A DNA stretch of 64,000 nucleotides. Source: Phoebastria nigripes (taxonomy: Eukaryota > Chordata > Aves > Procellariiformes > Diomedeidae). The notes under the pieces were generated by a model. It was given only the letters and a program-made list of their open reading frames with translations, ran no database searches and had not been told where the DNA came from. The position numbers were made by a program, and so were the translations under genes. This document shows, one piece after another, positions 36,012 to 48,545 of this stretch (the first letter of the stretch is position 1; each line of letters opens with the position of its first letter). Location of the stretch: positions 776,722-840,721 of the forward strand of contig JAYKAV010001809.1 of assembly GCA_035582835.1 (NCBI GenBank). The letters are read 5' to 3'.

Positions 36012-38279
36012 GTTTTTCTCAAATTTACTATTAGGCATAACTACATCTCACTGTACAATTTTCCTTTTTCTTACATTGCTATTGAAGGATGTTTTCTTGC
36101 AACTATGGTTTTGCTAAAATCACAAGCAAAGATAAACTCTGAGATTCTGTTTCCTGTTTCACTGAGGTCATTTAATGCTTTTTTTTGCTTTGATTTTCTA
36201 GTAACAGGATACCTAAATGTTTAACTCCGAACTCTGGAAAGCTCTCTGACACACCCTTGATTTGGTTTGGGCTATTGGTTTCTTGAGCACATGTATAAGT
36301 GATTTGTGCTTTTAATAACACAGTGCAATGTTTCATAATACATACAACAAAATTATTGGTCATGTTATTCTTGCAGTCTCCTTTTGGATCGAGAATTACA
36401 TCTGCATTCCAAATGTGACAATTACCATCTGTACACTAGTAAATATACAGTAAAATGATTGTAGTATTGAGTCATTAACATACCTAATCCAGATGTGATA
36501 AATCTAAAATTGCGAATTTATATGTGATTTGATAAGACAGACTTTTAAAAAATTAGTTAAATACTGTATGCATTCTTGGCATGTGAATTTTCTACATCAT
36601 ATATCAGCCAGTATTTGGGGAATGGGGGGTGGTCAAAAAAATCTTGAGTTTAAAGTAATTATATAGTCTCTCATGACCCAGATAAGTTACCAGAGAAACT
36701 TTGTTTTAGCAGTGTTCCTTTCTATTTTAAGCAGGGTGGGCTTTTTGCTACCAAGAAAAGCATGTATCATTATAATGAGCTGACTCTGGAGCCTTTTAAT
36801 TTGTGTAGGTGTTACTCATGTCATGGTAAGCAGCCAGAGCTGATTCCGAAGAGAAGTATCTCATCTTCTGTAAAGATTATTCCCTCCTTGTTTGTTTATA
36901 TTGATCCAAATACATTTTTTTTATTGATGGGAGAAACATAATTTTTGCATGTATGTATTTCTGACAGTGCAGTGAAAATGTAAGGTAACTCCTTGCTTGT
37001 CTTAGACCTGTGCTATACGTTGGGGACTTCTGAGAATGTACCCTCTGCTTTGCAACACAAGCCTCTTTCTTTACTGTGCGTATGGACCAGTTTGTTCACT
37101 TTTTTGAATCATGACATTTATCATAAAAACGATCCTTCCTGCTTTAGAAAAAGCAGGTTTTGATCACTTATAACCCTTTTGTTAAAAAGGATACTGGTTA
37201 TTTTTGAAAGTAGTGCCTTTATAGTAACATGGCTCATGTCTTATTTCTTTATCTCAGGCTTCAGTTTCTCTTCAGTCTGTTGCTGTTTGACTAAGTGTGT
37301 CTGTACAGTAAGACTTAAGTATTCTTGAAAAATATATGTGCATGTTGCTGAAGAGTTATATTGAACTATGCAGAGGTCTGTCAGGGATAAAGTGTTGAGC
37401 TTGTTTTTGTCCGTTGTGGATCAACTAAGATTTCAAAAGAGGCAATGTCATTTAACACGTTAACTGAGTATGAATGCTCAATGTCTAGTGTCAGGTAAGG
37501 TTTTATGCATATAAGGATACAAGCTTTCATTGGTATGCTTGCAATTCATTTCAATATGAATTGCTCAGCATGTATGTGTAACTGGTAAGCAAGTAGCTTT
37601 TTACTTTATTCCTTAAAGCTGCTGTATTATATATTATATTAAAACTCTGAAAGAACATGTATGCATATGTACGTAATGTATACAGTGCGCAGTGTTTGTT
37701 TCTGTTCTTTAAATAATGTTTCCATTTAGTTATGAAACATACCTTTTGTTTATGTTTTCATGTTTGATAGAAATGCATGAAATGTAAATGCATTTATGTC
37801 ACGAGGTAATACAAAGATGCTCAGATAATTCAATTGATGTGAAATATTTTTCAATAAATTTCTGATTTTTCTGAGAGCTGGGTTATAAGAGAGCTTGAGT
37901 GAAGACTTGCCAACGGAACGGCGAGGACTCAGACGAAATTGTGGTGGCAGAAGTGAAGGTAGTCAGAGGTAGTAGTGGTTCCGTTATTACATGTGTATCA
38001 GCCAACTGCAGGGTCTTTGGAGCAGGCAGAGTGATTTGGCTTTGTCCACAGTGTAGTTTGCTGAGCAATGGAGAACTAAGGAGAACAAAGAGAAGAGGTG
38101 AACAAGTGAAAGAGAGGTTAATACTAAGTTGAGGTAAGATGAAGTGAGTCAATGGATCATATTAAAACTAAGCAATAGTTCTGAGATCTGGTTTCAGTGC
38201 ATCGCAGCCAACAAATGGAAAGCGTTAGTCATATTTTCTTCATTAAGAGTGTAGGCTACTGACTTACCCTGTAGAAGGC

Positions 38280-38321
38280 AACTTTTTTCTTTTTTTTCTT
38301 CTTTTTTTTTTTTTTTTAATG
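38280..38321 (+). repeat. T-rich pyrimidine tract
   Basis: About 40 bases of T with a few C (CTTTTTTTTCTTCTTTTTT and a final long T run). Simple sequence. Confidence 0.9.
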
Positions 38322-38692
38322 AAACATTTACTGTTATCATTCTACGCAGTCCATGGTACTCTTAAATAAATAAACAAACAAATGAAGTAATCCTTTGTTT
38401 AGCATGTACATCAATTCTTTGTGGATACTAATCCTTGAAATAGCAAAATGTCTTACCTGCTGATTTGAAAATAGAAAGTTTGCAATGTTTATACCCTCAT
38501 GTGATTTTTAAAAAACAAAAAGCCCACTGGAATTTCTAAATGAAATGAGAAAATGGCATTCATTTTCACTGTGGTTTTTTGGCTTGCTCTATTCTAAATA
38601 AAATCTTAATTATATCTTTTTTCCTCATTTACTTCTGTTTCCAGACAGTGTACTTCAGCCAGATCTTTATTAGCATGAACTGTTTTGTTTAC

Positions 38693-38725
38693 AAAAAAAA
38701 AAAAAAAAAAAAANGGGGGGGGGGG
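38693..38725. repeat. A21-N-G11 homopolymer junction
   Basis: Twenty-one A, one ambiguous base at 38714, then eleven G and TGGGCGGCGG. The ambiguous base at the junction of two homopolymers suggests an imperfect assembly join or gap closure rather than true sequence. Confidence 0.85.
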
Positions 38726-41700
38726 TGGGCGGCGGTTCTGGAAGGCTGCATGAAGGGAGGAATGCCTTATTTTTCAGGATATGTTTGTACGAATAACCTC
38801 TGTCTATTCTGTATCTTTGAGAGCACATGGTAATCTTGTATGAAGTTAAGGTTAAAAGGTAAATGGCATGGTACTGTTTCTTTTGGCTATTGCATTAAAG
38901 TGTTTGACCTTTAGCAACCTATTTTTATCTTAGGCAGTAAACTGTTTAGTTCTGCTTATCAAAAGAGACTTCACTGCTCTCTTTCCATGCTGTTCTTATC
39001 GAAAACACACCATATCAATCCAGCATCAGTAGACTTTACCAGCAACGGCCATTATTCTGCTTAGAGATTCAGCATAAAAAAAGTTTATTTATATTGTAAT
39101 AGCACATTTTATTCAATAAATACTTTCATATATAGTTCTGTGGTTTCCAGTTTCATTATCTAGTTTAGATCTTCTTTTGTATTACCTCCTTATTAGTTTA
39201 CTCTTTCAACAGATTTTAGCTGTTTGACTTGAAATTATTTGTTTTGGTGTCTGCCCTAAAGTGAATTATTTTAGACTATTCAAACAATGGCCTGTGTATC
39301 TCTAAAGATAAGTTTAACATGGCAAAGTAAGTATGCCTGCAGATACTAACCGATTTCCTAATTATTTGAGGATATCATCAAGGTGTTGGTGGTAATTTGA
39401 AATTTTATGAAGTTTAGTTGAAGGGTCAACTCCCCCATACCTTTAGTTGTCTGTGTGATTTGCCAGAGTGAAGTTCTACGCATTGGAGTGTTGGTCAGAG
39501 GCAGAACTTGCTGCATCTCTGAAGTGACCACAATTCATAATGCTGCTGGTGATACTCAACAAATCTTTAACCTGCAGGAAGTTGACAGAGTTGTGGGCAG
39601 CTGCTAATTTGGTCTAGCTATAATTTTTTTCATTGACTTGTTAATTTACGTGATGCTTTACTGTTGTTACCAGTAAACGAATACTGATACCATAATCAGG
39701 CTCCCTGTTTTACAGTTAGAGTAAATAAGATAATTAATCAAGTAGATCCCAGAGAACTGAGTGTAGACCTCTAGTATCCTTGTGCAAGTTTTGTCTCGAG
39801 TACTAGAAATATCTCTGTTATTTTTTGACTTAGTGAATTTGTTGCATCATGCATTTTTCACAATTTATAGATGTCAGGGATCACAGAAAGCTGCTCTAAG
39901 CTATCTGAAGAATACAGAGCTAAAGCTCTCAAAAACTCTGTCTCAAAAAACACCAACATAAAACAGTATTTGATGATCCCAGTTTTCTTCTATTGGTCAT
40001 AATACTTTTTATAAGGATTGACTGAAGCTAGACTCTAAAAGAATCAAAGCTTTTCAGTGGATGCCAGAAACTGGAGACAAGCGAACACTTCAAAAAGTCA
40101 CGACTGTGTTCACATATCTTGCCAAGTTCGTTCCAAATCTGTCCTCTGTCAGTTCACCCCATCAGACAACTTCTGGAAAATGTTCAGTGACACAGGGTTG
40201 AACAGGGCAGACATTCCTTTAATGAGTTTGATAGGTAACAGTTCTTGTGCTGAAATGCTGCAGCGTTGCTTAACTATCTCATTAGTAAAGGCTTGTAACG
40301 AGGAAATAGAAAGCCAATGTTCTTAGTCTCAAAAGATCTTTTTAAATACAAAATAGGCTTGTTTTTCACATGGAAAAATAGTTCACTATTTAAAAATGAG
40401 CGATTCCCAAGCTTTTTTGAACAAGCTAATTGCTGTGATTCTTCAATATTACTTACGAGCTGTAACCCAAACTTACCAAATAACTAATTCCAAGTACTGT
40501 GGGTCACAGTCAGTGGTGTATCCACCGAGTAAATGCAGAACTCCTACTACATTCCCTTGGAACCACAATTGATAATCACTGCCCTAAGACATATGATTTA
40601 CTAACCATAAAAGAAAATCTCTACTCCTTGTGGCTTTCTCTTTGGGGAGAGTCATGCTTTCTATTTTTACTGATTTTTGGATCGAATTTCTGCTTCCAAA
40701 TTGAAGTGGAAATAGCTAGAATTGTGGGAACAGATTCAGAAGGAGAGATAGTTTGGGTGTTGAATGCTAAAAATACAGAAGGAATGAATATATTTACAAT
40801 GAGAAATGAGGCTTCATCATACAGCTTTTCTGACCTGCTCCACCCCCAGCCATTATGCTAGCTTTATGTTCTGTTTCTTTATATATTTTGTATTTGATTG
40901 AAGATACATGCTAAGATATGCAGTCATTTAAACACAGATCCTGTGTGCTTTGTCTGTCTGGGTTAGGTAGCAGTTGTATGAGTGGTCCCAGATGAGCTCA
41001 AAGAGACTGGACACACTAGTAAGGCTCTAGATAAACGTCCTCTTTAGATGTCATCTACAGCTGCTTGTCACCTTCTCACCCAGAAGAGGCGATCCCTCCC
41101 TGCAGCCCAACTGATATGCTAGCATGTGACCTAATCAGGGTAATTTTGCCTAAAAATGAATTTTAGGAGTAGTCCTGTGTATTGCTGGCTCACACAAGTA
41201 AGTGGGGTGATGGTTTCTGGCATGGGGTTGGTGACAGCTGGGAAGGAATAGTCTTTTCAGCCGTCACAGCTGCATGTGGAAAAAGATATCCATCCACAAA
41301 CTAGGGAAAGATTACAGAAGTCTTCAAAAACATGGTCTTAATTTAATTTTTCCTTTATTTGATTTTATATTTGAAATGAATACTTAAAGTAAATAATGAG
41401 AGTGACTATTTGGAGGGTAGAGACAGGACCATGACTTGGACATGAAAAAAATCAGATCTTTTATTGAGGCACTAATAAAACTGATTTGTGAGGCTAATAT
41501 AATGTGTGAAGTAATTCTAAACTTTCAGAAACCTTAAGGTTTAACATAAACTAAGTAATAAAATGTTGGTAATCTAAGTAATTGTTTTTCTTCTTGCAGC
41601 TGTTGCTTTTCTTTTCTGAAAAGTTGTCCATTACATACAGTACCTTACTTATTTTGTGTAGTATTTTCTTTATGCTGCACATGTGATTAAAAAACCTAGC

Positions 41701-44581
41701 CTTTGGCATGCATACCCAAACCTGCTTTAGCATTTTTTTAACCATTAAAGAAGAAAAAAAAAGAAGTTGCTCTTTAGGCAGTGATGGTGAGAAAGCCTTC
41801 TCATTTAAGGACTGGTTCTTAAACTCATCGATCCACTAGCTTTGAGTTTACAATAACAATGCTGCTGCCAGTTAATCGTGCAACTGATCTGCTGGGAGTT
41901 GCTCTTAATTGGAAAAGGAAGATTTATTTTTTTGTTTTCTTCTCTTGCTGCTTGTTTACATTGTGCCACTGAAGAAAATATAGGTGATCCACACCTCAGG
42001 ATAAAATTCTGTCTTGCCCATTAATAAAAATGAGCTCTCTTAATGCAGAATGTTGAATCTGAGAATATTTGTAGCTGAGGATATTTGTTGAAATTTGAAG
42101 TGTGAAGACTTTTGTTGAGGGAAAACTAAATCACCACAAGTCACTTTTTGGTAAAAGCTCATGCACCATTGCTGATCTTGACTGCAACACAGTCTATATA
42201 TGTGGATTTTAAACAACTGTACTTTCCGTACAAAAATATTTGTGTGTTTTTATGACAAGGAAGATTGTTTTGTTATGTAATTGTTGCCATTAATACACAG
42301 CCCATTCTCATGAAGCTTAAATGAATATCGCTTTCCTTTATGGTCAGTGGACACAACTGAAAGCTATTAAAGCATTTTTAACGAGAGAATTAACATAGAG
42401 TCTTTTGTAGATAAACTTCACCCTTCCTGTTTTGGATGGAGCAATAAGTTTACCGTGGAGCAGATTTAGGAAATAGCTTTCCATCAATTCAATATTTTAT
42501 AAATAAAAAGTTGCAGGGCGAGGTCCTTCCTTTGGCATAAAGCTGATTATTTCCTGTTTAATCCTGAACTGGTGCATTTCAAGTAATGGGATTTTTTTAG
42601 CATCTGTCAGAGAGGAGAGATTTTAGGATTCTGTTTTCATTTACGGTCCTATGAAAAAATGCAGTTTCTAGACTTGAAGATCATTACAGAACAAAGGGAA
42701 ATTAATAGATATATAAATGGTTGCTCTTTCAGACAGTTTTTTGACTTAGCTGCACAGTTGTTAGTAGCTGGACATTCTTAAACATGTAGCTGGGTTGTCT
42801 TCCACGTGAGCTGAAAAGGTGTCATTGATATGTCTTTAAGAGATTATCAGTACTTCTAGTGAGGTTTAAAAACTGATGAATTGTAATTGCTATGGATTAT
42901 TTGAATGCAGATTTATCATCTGCTTGCAGAAGGCACATACTTTCTATAAGAAGAATATGTAAGAGGTAGAACTTAAACTAATACTGCTGTTTCACCTAAG
43001 GAACACACAAGTTAATGTATGAAGTAACACTACCCTCATCCAACACATCTGTTGTAAAGAAGCTTATGAAATCTAGGCCACACACAAACTGGTCTCCAAG
43101 GGCCTGTAGTTGGTGTTAGAATGCTGTTATTATGTGGTCTGATTGGTTTAGTAAAGAATTATCTCCAGTAAAACCATGTAACATAATAGTCCTTGCTCTC
43201 CCACATGGGAGCTACTTCTGCTTGACTGAGCAAGACATTTCTTGAAGAAGTAATAATGCACTTGCTCTTGCCAAAATGTAACATTAAATGAAGTGTATAG
43301 TCATGTACATTTTTGTTGTGTATCAATTCTTGTTCATTTAAACATTCACTTAAAGTCCTCCACTGTAGTATTAAAAATTATTAAAGTAAATATATGGATT
43401 TCCTAGCAATATATTTTAAGTAAACGTCTTGCTTCTTATTGAAAACTTGTTTGGAGTAATTTTAAAGCAATGGGGAACTATTTGGAAAATGTAAGTTTTC
43501 ATAAATGAAAACTCTGTTGCTGAACTTCCCAGATACTAATTTAATTGCAAGGCAGTACAAGTCATAGCAGTTTAAGGTTTATCTTGCACTGTGCTGAACA
43601 CTTTGTATGTGATGCTTTCCCTGTTCACTTTGACTTAAAAGAGAGCTGAGACAGTTCAATAGTTCATATGAACAGATTTCTAAACGATACCAGCTTGGTT
43701 GGCTTTTGCTATGGTTGTTTAGAACTATATAGCCTTGCTGTACAGATTTGTCCTTCTTGTATAACTGGAGCTGTAAACACTTACTACAATTGTTGAGGAC
43801 TTGTCTTTTTAGTTGCTTTTTATTTTTATTATTTTTGGCTCTGCTCAACAGACATACAAAAGCTGTGTGTTCCATCTTTAGATTGCTTTATAGGCATTGA
43901 GGAAATGCACAAGACTGTGTAATTTTTTGTTTGGATGGTGAAGGAAAGAAGGGAGTTGAGGAGGGATGGCGCTCCTAGAGATGATGATTAGAGGTATTAT
44001 TGCTGAGGGGCAGAGCCCTGCACAACAGAAGTCATAGGAAGATGAGGCTGCAGTCATTGCACCCCTGAGCCAGTCATAGGCTTCTCCTGAGCTGCAATGG
44101 ACTCCACCCTCTGCAAACCCCATGACTTCACTGTAATTGCAGAGGTGTCACCAAGGGCATGATATGAAGCAAAGGAGTATCCAGATGATGTCTTGGGCTT
44201 AAACTGGAGATAATGGTTTCATGCAAGTAAATAATTTGGCCTGCATGTTTTCTTCCCAGTGTATTACACAGCATGGAGAAGACCAGAGTTGTGTCTCAAG
44301 ACCCACCCCAGCTCTTCAATTCCTTTCAGCCTTAAAATGTATGTGTAAACTCAGCAGAGAGTTTGTTACTGCAGACATAGACACCCACCCTGCAATTTTA
44401 CAGAGCACTTTTCATCTCTTTTCGTACTAGAACTCTACTTTAAAATGAAGCGGGAAGCCTTGCAGTGGCATTGTTTCAGACTGCATCTTCCTCTTTCAAA
44501 TTAGTTTAATCGAATAAATAAAAAGGCAGGCAGGAGATGCTGTGTCCTAGAAGCAAGATGCTGTAGATCAACAGAAACACC

Positions 44582-44758
44582 ATGGCCTCGTGCCAAGGAG
44601 CCCTGTGCGGGGAGCGACAGGCTCCTGGGGAGTTCAGAGCTGGGTGGCCTCAGCTGCCTCTCCCAGGGTCCTCCTCCGAGGTGCTGCGGCTCCCAGAGCC
44701 CATCCCTGCTGCATGGTGCTCACGCGCTGCCCCCCATGTTGCCAGTCCTGGTCTTTGA
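44582..44758 (+). other. GC-rich patch with ATG-initiated 58-codon open frame
   Basis: A GC-rich block in an AT-rich intron. An ATG in good Kozak context (ACACCATGG) opens 58 codons to TGA at 44756-44758; the peptide starts MASCQGALCGERQAPGEFRA and is rich in Pro, Gly, Ala and Ser. I recognise no family, saw no splice signals or poly(A) signal tying it to a transcript, and consider a GC-biased repeat remnant more likely than a gene. Confidence 0.2.
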
Positions 44759-47700
44759 GGGCAAAGCAGAGCTCAAATCGGAATTCACGCTTCTTTTAAA
44801 ATGATGGCTGTATCAGCACCTAGTCCACATGAGGGACTTCCAGCAGACCTTTCAGTCAGATATTTAGATGCCAAAAATGGTGGGCTTACATTCTGAAAGC
44901 TGATTAAATCTATTAAACCAGGTGCTTGAAACGTTCCGTGGAAAGGGAGGCAGAATAGCATTTAAGTGCAAATAACTTTAATATTTTGCATATCTTCAGT
45001 AAGTAGCAAATTAACATGAAATTGTTCATTATTACATAGTAGATTAAATAAATTGTTTCTCCCAATTTGCATTTCAATGAATATCTAATTGGTCTATAAA
45101 CACATTGATTAATGGGTACAGAAATTATTACATAGATTCAAGGCAAAATTGTTAGTGCATTAAGAAAGGAATACAATAGACTTGTTGATATTTTATAATT
45201 AAACATTGTATACCACTATTGTAACCAAGTATTAAATTTGTTGTACATTAATTTAGCTTTTTGTAACCACGAAAAATAGTTCATCTTGGTTGAAAACCAA
45301 TTTTAAATGTCTTGATCATGGGAATTGTCTGCAAGTGGTTTAATGACAGTTCTGAGCATTCTTTGCACTGTGTAGCTATAAATTTATATATTGTACTCAT
45401 AAACATAACAGTACAATTACATTGCCACTGCAGTAATGAAAATTTCTCTGTACTCTTTCAGTAGAGGATTAGCTTATTGTACTTGAGGAGAGTAAATTTC
45501 GGGTAGGTTAATAAAGTCTAATTTGCATGGTTGAGAAAAATCTAAGATAGTATGTAAATAAATTAAAAAGAAGTGATTTGGGGAGAGGTAATAATTCCTT
45601 TTAAAAGATGTCGTTGGCAAGAAAAATACTCTGATACCAGCAGTACTGAAGTCATTCAATGTATAGTAGTTTCCCAATTTGCTAGAGTTTACATGCACAA
45701 TTATAATGCAAAATCTTACTGCGTATGCAATCAGCTTAGAGCTAGGTCTACATTACAAAATCTTTTAGCATAGCTCTTAGTTAGGAGTACAAGAAAAATT
45801 ATACCTCATAGTCTGTCTACCCATGTCAGAAAACCTGGCATAGATGTGTCTGTGTTAACAGAAGAGTGCTTTGTCAGACTTACTTTAGGTCTGCTGAGGA
45901 GGGGAAATAAGAAGCTGGCTTATTCCACCAGAGGGCTATACCAACCTAGCTATCGTGGTGTAGCTGGGGGAACAAAAGCTGTAGCCTCTGTCTGGAGTAG
46001 AGGAGCCCTGGGGTGTCACTGAAGCAAGAGAGATTTCAGGCAGTTTGCTCTTTCATTAATGGACTGTCTGGAGGGGATGTGGTACGGCTTTCAAACTTGT
46101 GCCATACTTGTGCTCTGCAAGTTCAAGCTCTACCTTTGTCAGAAATCAAACAACTACCAGCGAGCATGTTGCTTCTTTCCTCCGTGCATGGGGTATTTGA
46201 TACTTGTGGGAAATGTGCCCTTAGTAACTGAAAAGTTTCTGTCTTCTGAAAGATAATATATTAAATGAATACTTGCATGAATCACAGATACAAGATTGTG
46301 ATTGCTGGGCATGTTGGATCTTCTCAAGGGTGAGTTAGTATCTAAGGGTTGCAGGCTGTTTAACGTGGTTTCTGAGCCACAACCCTAGCTCCTTCCCCCA
46401 TGTGAACTGAGCCTTGAGGGTCTTTGGCCTTCTGGATGAGGAGCTGAGAACAGGCATCTTGAGCACTGACTCACAAGCACTGATGGTGGGCTGTATACAT
46501 AGGGTGCAGAGCTGCTCAGAGAGCCTAGAGTTGCGTCGTGTTGCTGTGAAGAAGGAATGCTGGTGGAGGTGAGAGAGTGTTAGATGAATCCGTAAATGTA
46601 TGGAATGACAAGAATACTAAAAAATGCAGGAAAGATTGTGATGAAAAAGAGCAAGGGATTGGAAATTACAGATTAAATCATGGGCATCAATTTCACTTGC
46701 TAAATCATCACATCCACTTAATGGATATGGTCCTCCTCATGCCTGGTGGTCCCACTTGTGTTTGTGAGCAGAAATACCACCTTCTGCATTGAAATGAATT
46801 TGCCTATCTCTTGCATAAAGCTGCTTGAGCTTTGCATGCCCAAGTCTCTTGATTCCTATTCAAGAGGCTTTTACATGGGCATAAAGCCAAGCACATTCAA
46901 AAAAAGTGCCACAGTCATATTCATTCGAAACCATAGCTAGAGAAGATCATTAATGTTGTCTACCTTTGTATAAAATAAAGCATATTCATTAGAACAATTC
47001 TCCCAGAAATGAGAAGTAAAGATTCAGTTGAGTCCTTTCTGAGACAGAGAGGAGAAATTTGCGTCTCCCATTTACTACACAGTTGTACTTTCTACCAGCT
47101 GTGGACATGGGAGATACAGAGGCTAACTTGTAGCCTGGTGGGACTTTCCAATCATCAGGGAACTTCTCTCTCATTTCCCTCTTCTTCAGAGGCTGCTTAG
47201 AGCAGAAGCTGTAGTTTTAGCTGTTCTAAATCACCTAAATCTAATAACCAGCAGTTAAAAAGCCTTTCTTTGCACAGACTGTAGAGCTAAGCTGAGGAAA
47301 CTTGGTGTATGGGTTGAAATAAGTCTTGTGAATATCTCCATTTTAACTTCTCTGTTTTTCCTGGCCTCATCCCCTTTGAATATTGTGTCTACTCTTGCTG
47401 TTGAAATGAAACTGCCTTTTGGCCAGGTATGCAAGACTTTGAGACCAAGACAATGAAGTTTCTGACTCTTCTGCAGACTGTAGTCACTTGCAGGGGAGGA
47501 CATCCTAAGTTCTAGTTTTTGTCCTCGTTGCTGTTTATGTTGTCCAACAGCTCTGTTGCGCAAAATACACAGGCACCTCTGGAATAGTTTTGGAGAAGAA
47601 TATGGGGCTGTGCTAGGCACGGAAAGGAAATGATGCAGAGTTTGTCAGTGAGTAGTAGACATGTCATCAAGGTATTCCCTAGCTAGGTATAATTTCATCT

Positions 47701-48060
47701 ATGCCCAGAGTTCAGATGTACAACCAAATTTTGGTGACGGTGTTTTCCACCCCATCAGCTGAGCCATTCAATATGTTTTCTTTGTTTTAAACCAAGACCA
47801 TTGCAGGAGGGATATAGCAGTCTAAGAAATGAGCAGTCCTCATCTGCTTGCTTCTGCCCCCTCTTCTTCCCCACCAGAGGTTAATGTCCCAAAGCTGAGC
47901 TGGGAGAATGTGTGGTATCCTTCATTGCTTCCATGTCAGTGTCATACATTGTAATTTAATTCACTGTTGATGGTGCTTTGAGGTTAACTGTGAAAACTTT
48001 GCACAGACACAGATTAGGGAGTTCTTAAAAGTTTTGTTCTACCTGGTGAGTTCTAGAGCT

Positions 48061-48095
48061 TGATCACCTCCAACTGGTGATCACCTCCAGCCTGG
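48061..48095. repeat. Short tandem duplication
   Basis: TGATCACCTCCAACTGG (48061-48077) is followed directly by TGATCACCTCCAGCCTGG (48078-48095): two head-to-tail copies differing by a substitution and a 1-bp insertion. Confidence 0.85.
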
Positions 48096-48492
48096 GGGAC
48101 TAACATCTCCATTGCTCTAGCTAGATCTGGAAGTAAATGTCTTTTAGCTATATTTAAACAGTTCTAACAGTGCAAATTTTGGTTTGGTTTTCTCAAATAT
48201 ATGAGGAGTGTTCAGTAACATGTTGCAGGTGCATCACTCCTTTAGATTTGCGTCTAGGCAAAGCCTAAGTGTTTACACAGAGACTAGCACAGTGAAGAGT
48301 TGATCTCAGGCAGAGCGTCTATGCTATTATCATGTATGAATAAAAAGAGCTAAAATGCCATGAGAATAATATAAAAGCAGGCATATTTGTGATCCTCTGA
48401 CCTCACAGATGCCAGATGTGCTGATTTTGGAAAACTCTTCAAAGAGAACCTGAATTCAGCTTATATACTTCTCATTTGTAGGAAAATCAAGA

Positions 48493-48545
48493 CTATATAT
48501 ATATTTTGTATGTGTATATATAAAATAAATATAAATATATTTCTA
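48493..48545. repeat. AT dinucleotide-rich simple sequence
   Basis: Imperfect (TA)n: CTATATATATATTTTG, TGTATATATAAAATAAATAT, AAATATATTTCTATATTT. Confidence 0.85.

Noticed and set aside
40057..40861. Two + strand open frames of 89 and 120 codons in the large intron
   Set aside because: No recognisable domain and no splice context; lengths are within chance expectation for a 64 kb window in six frames.
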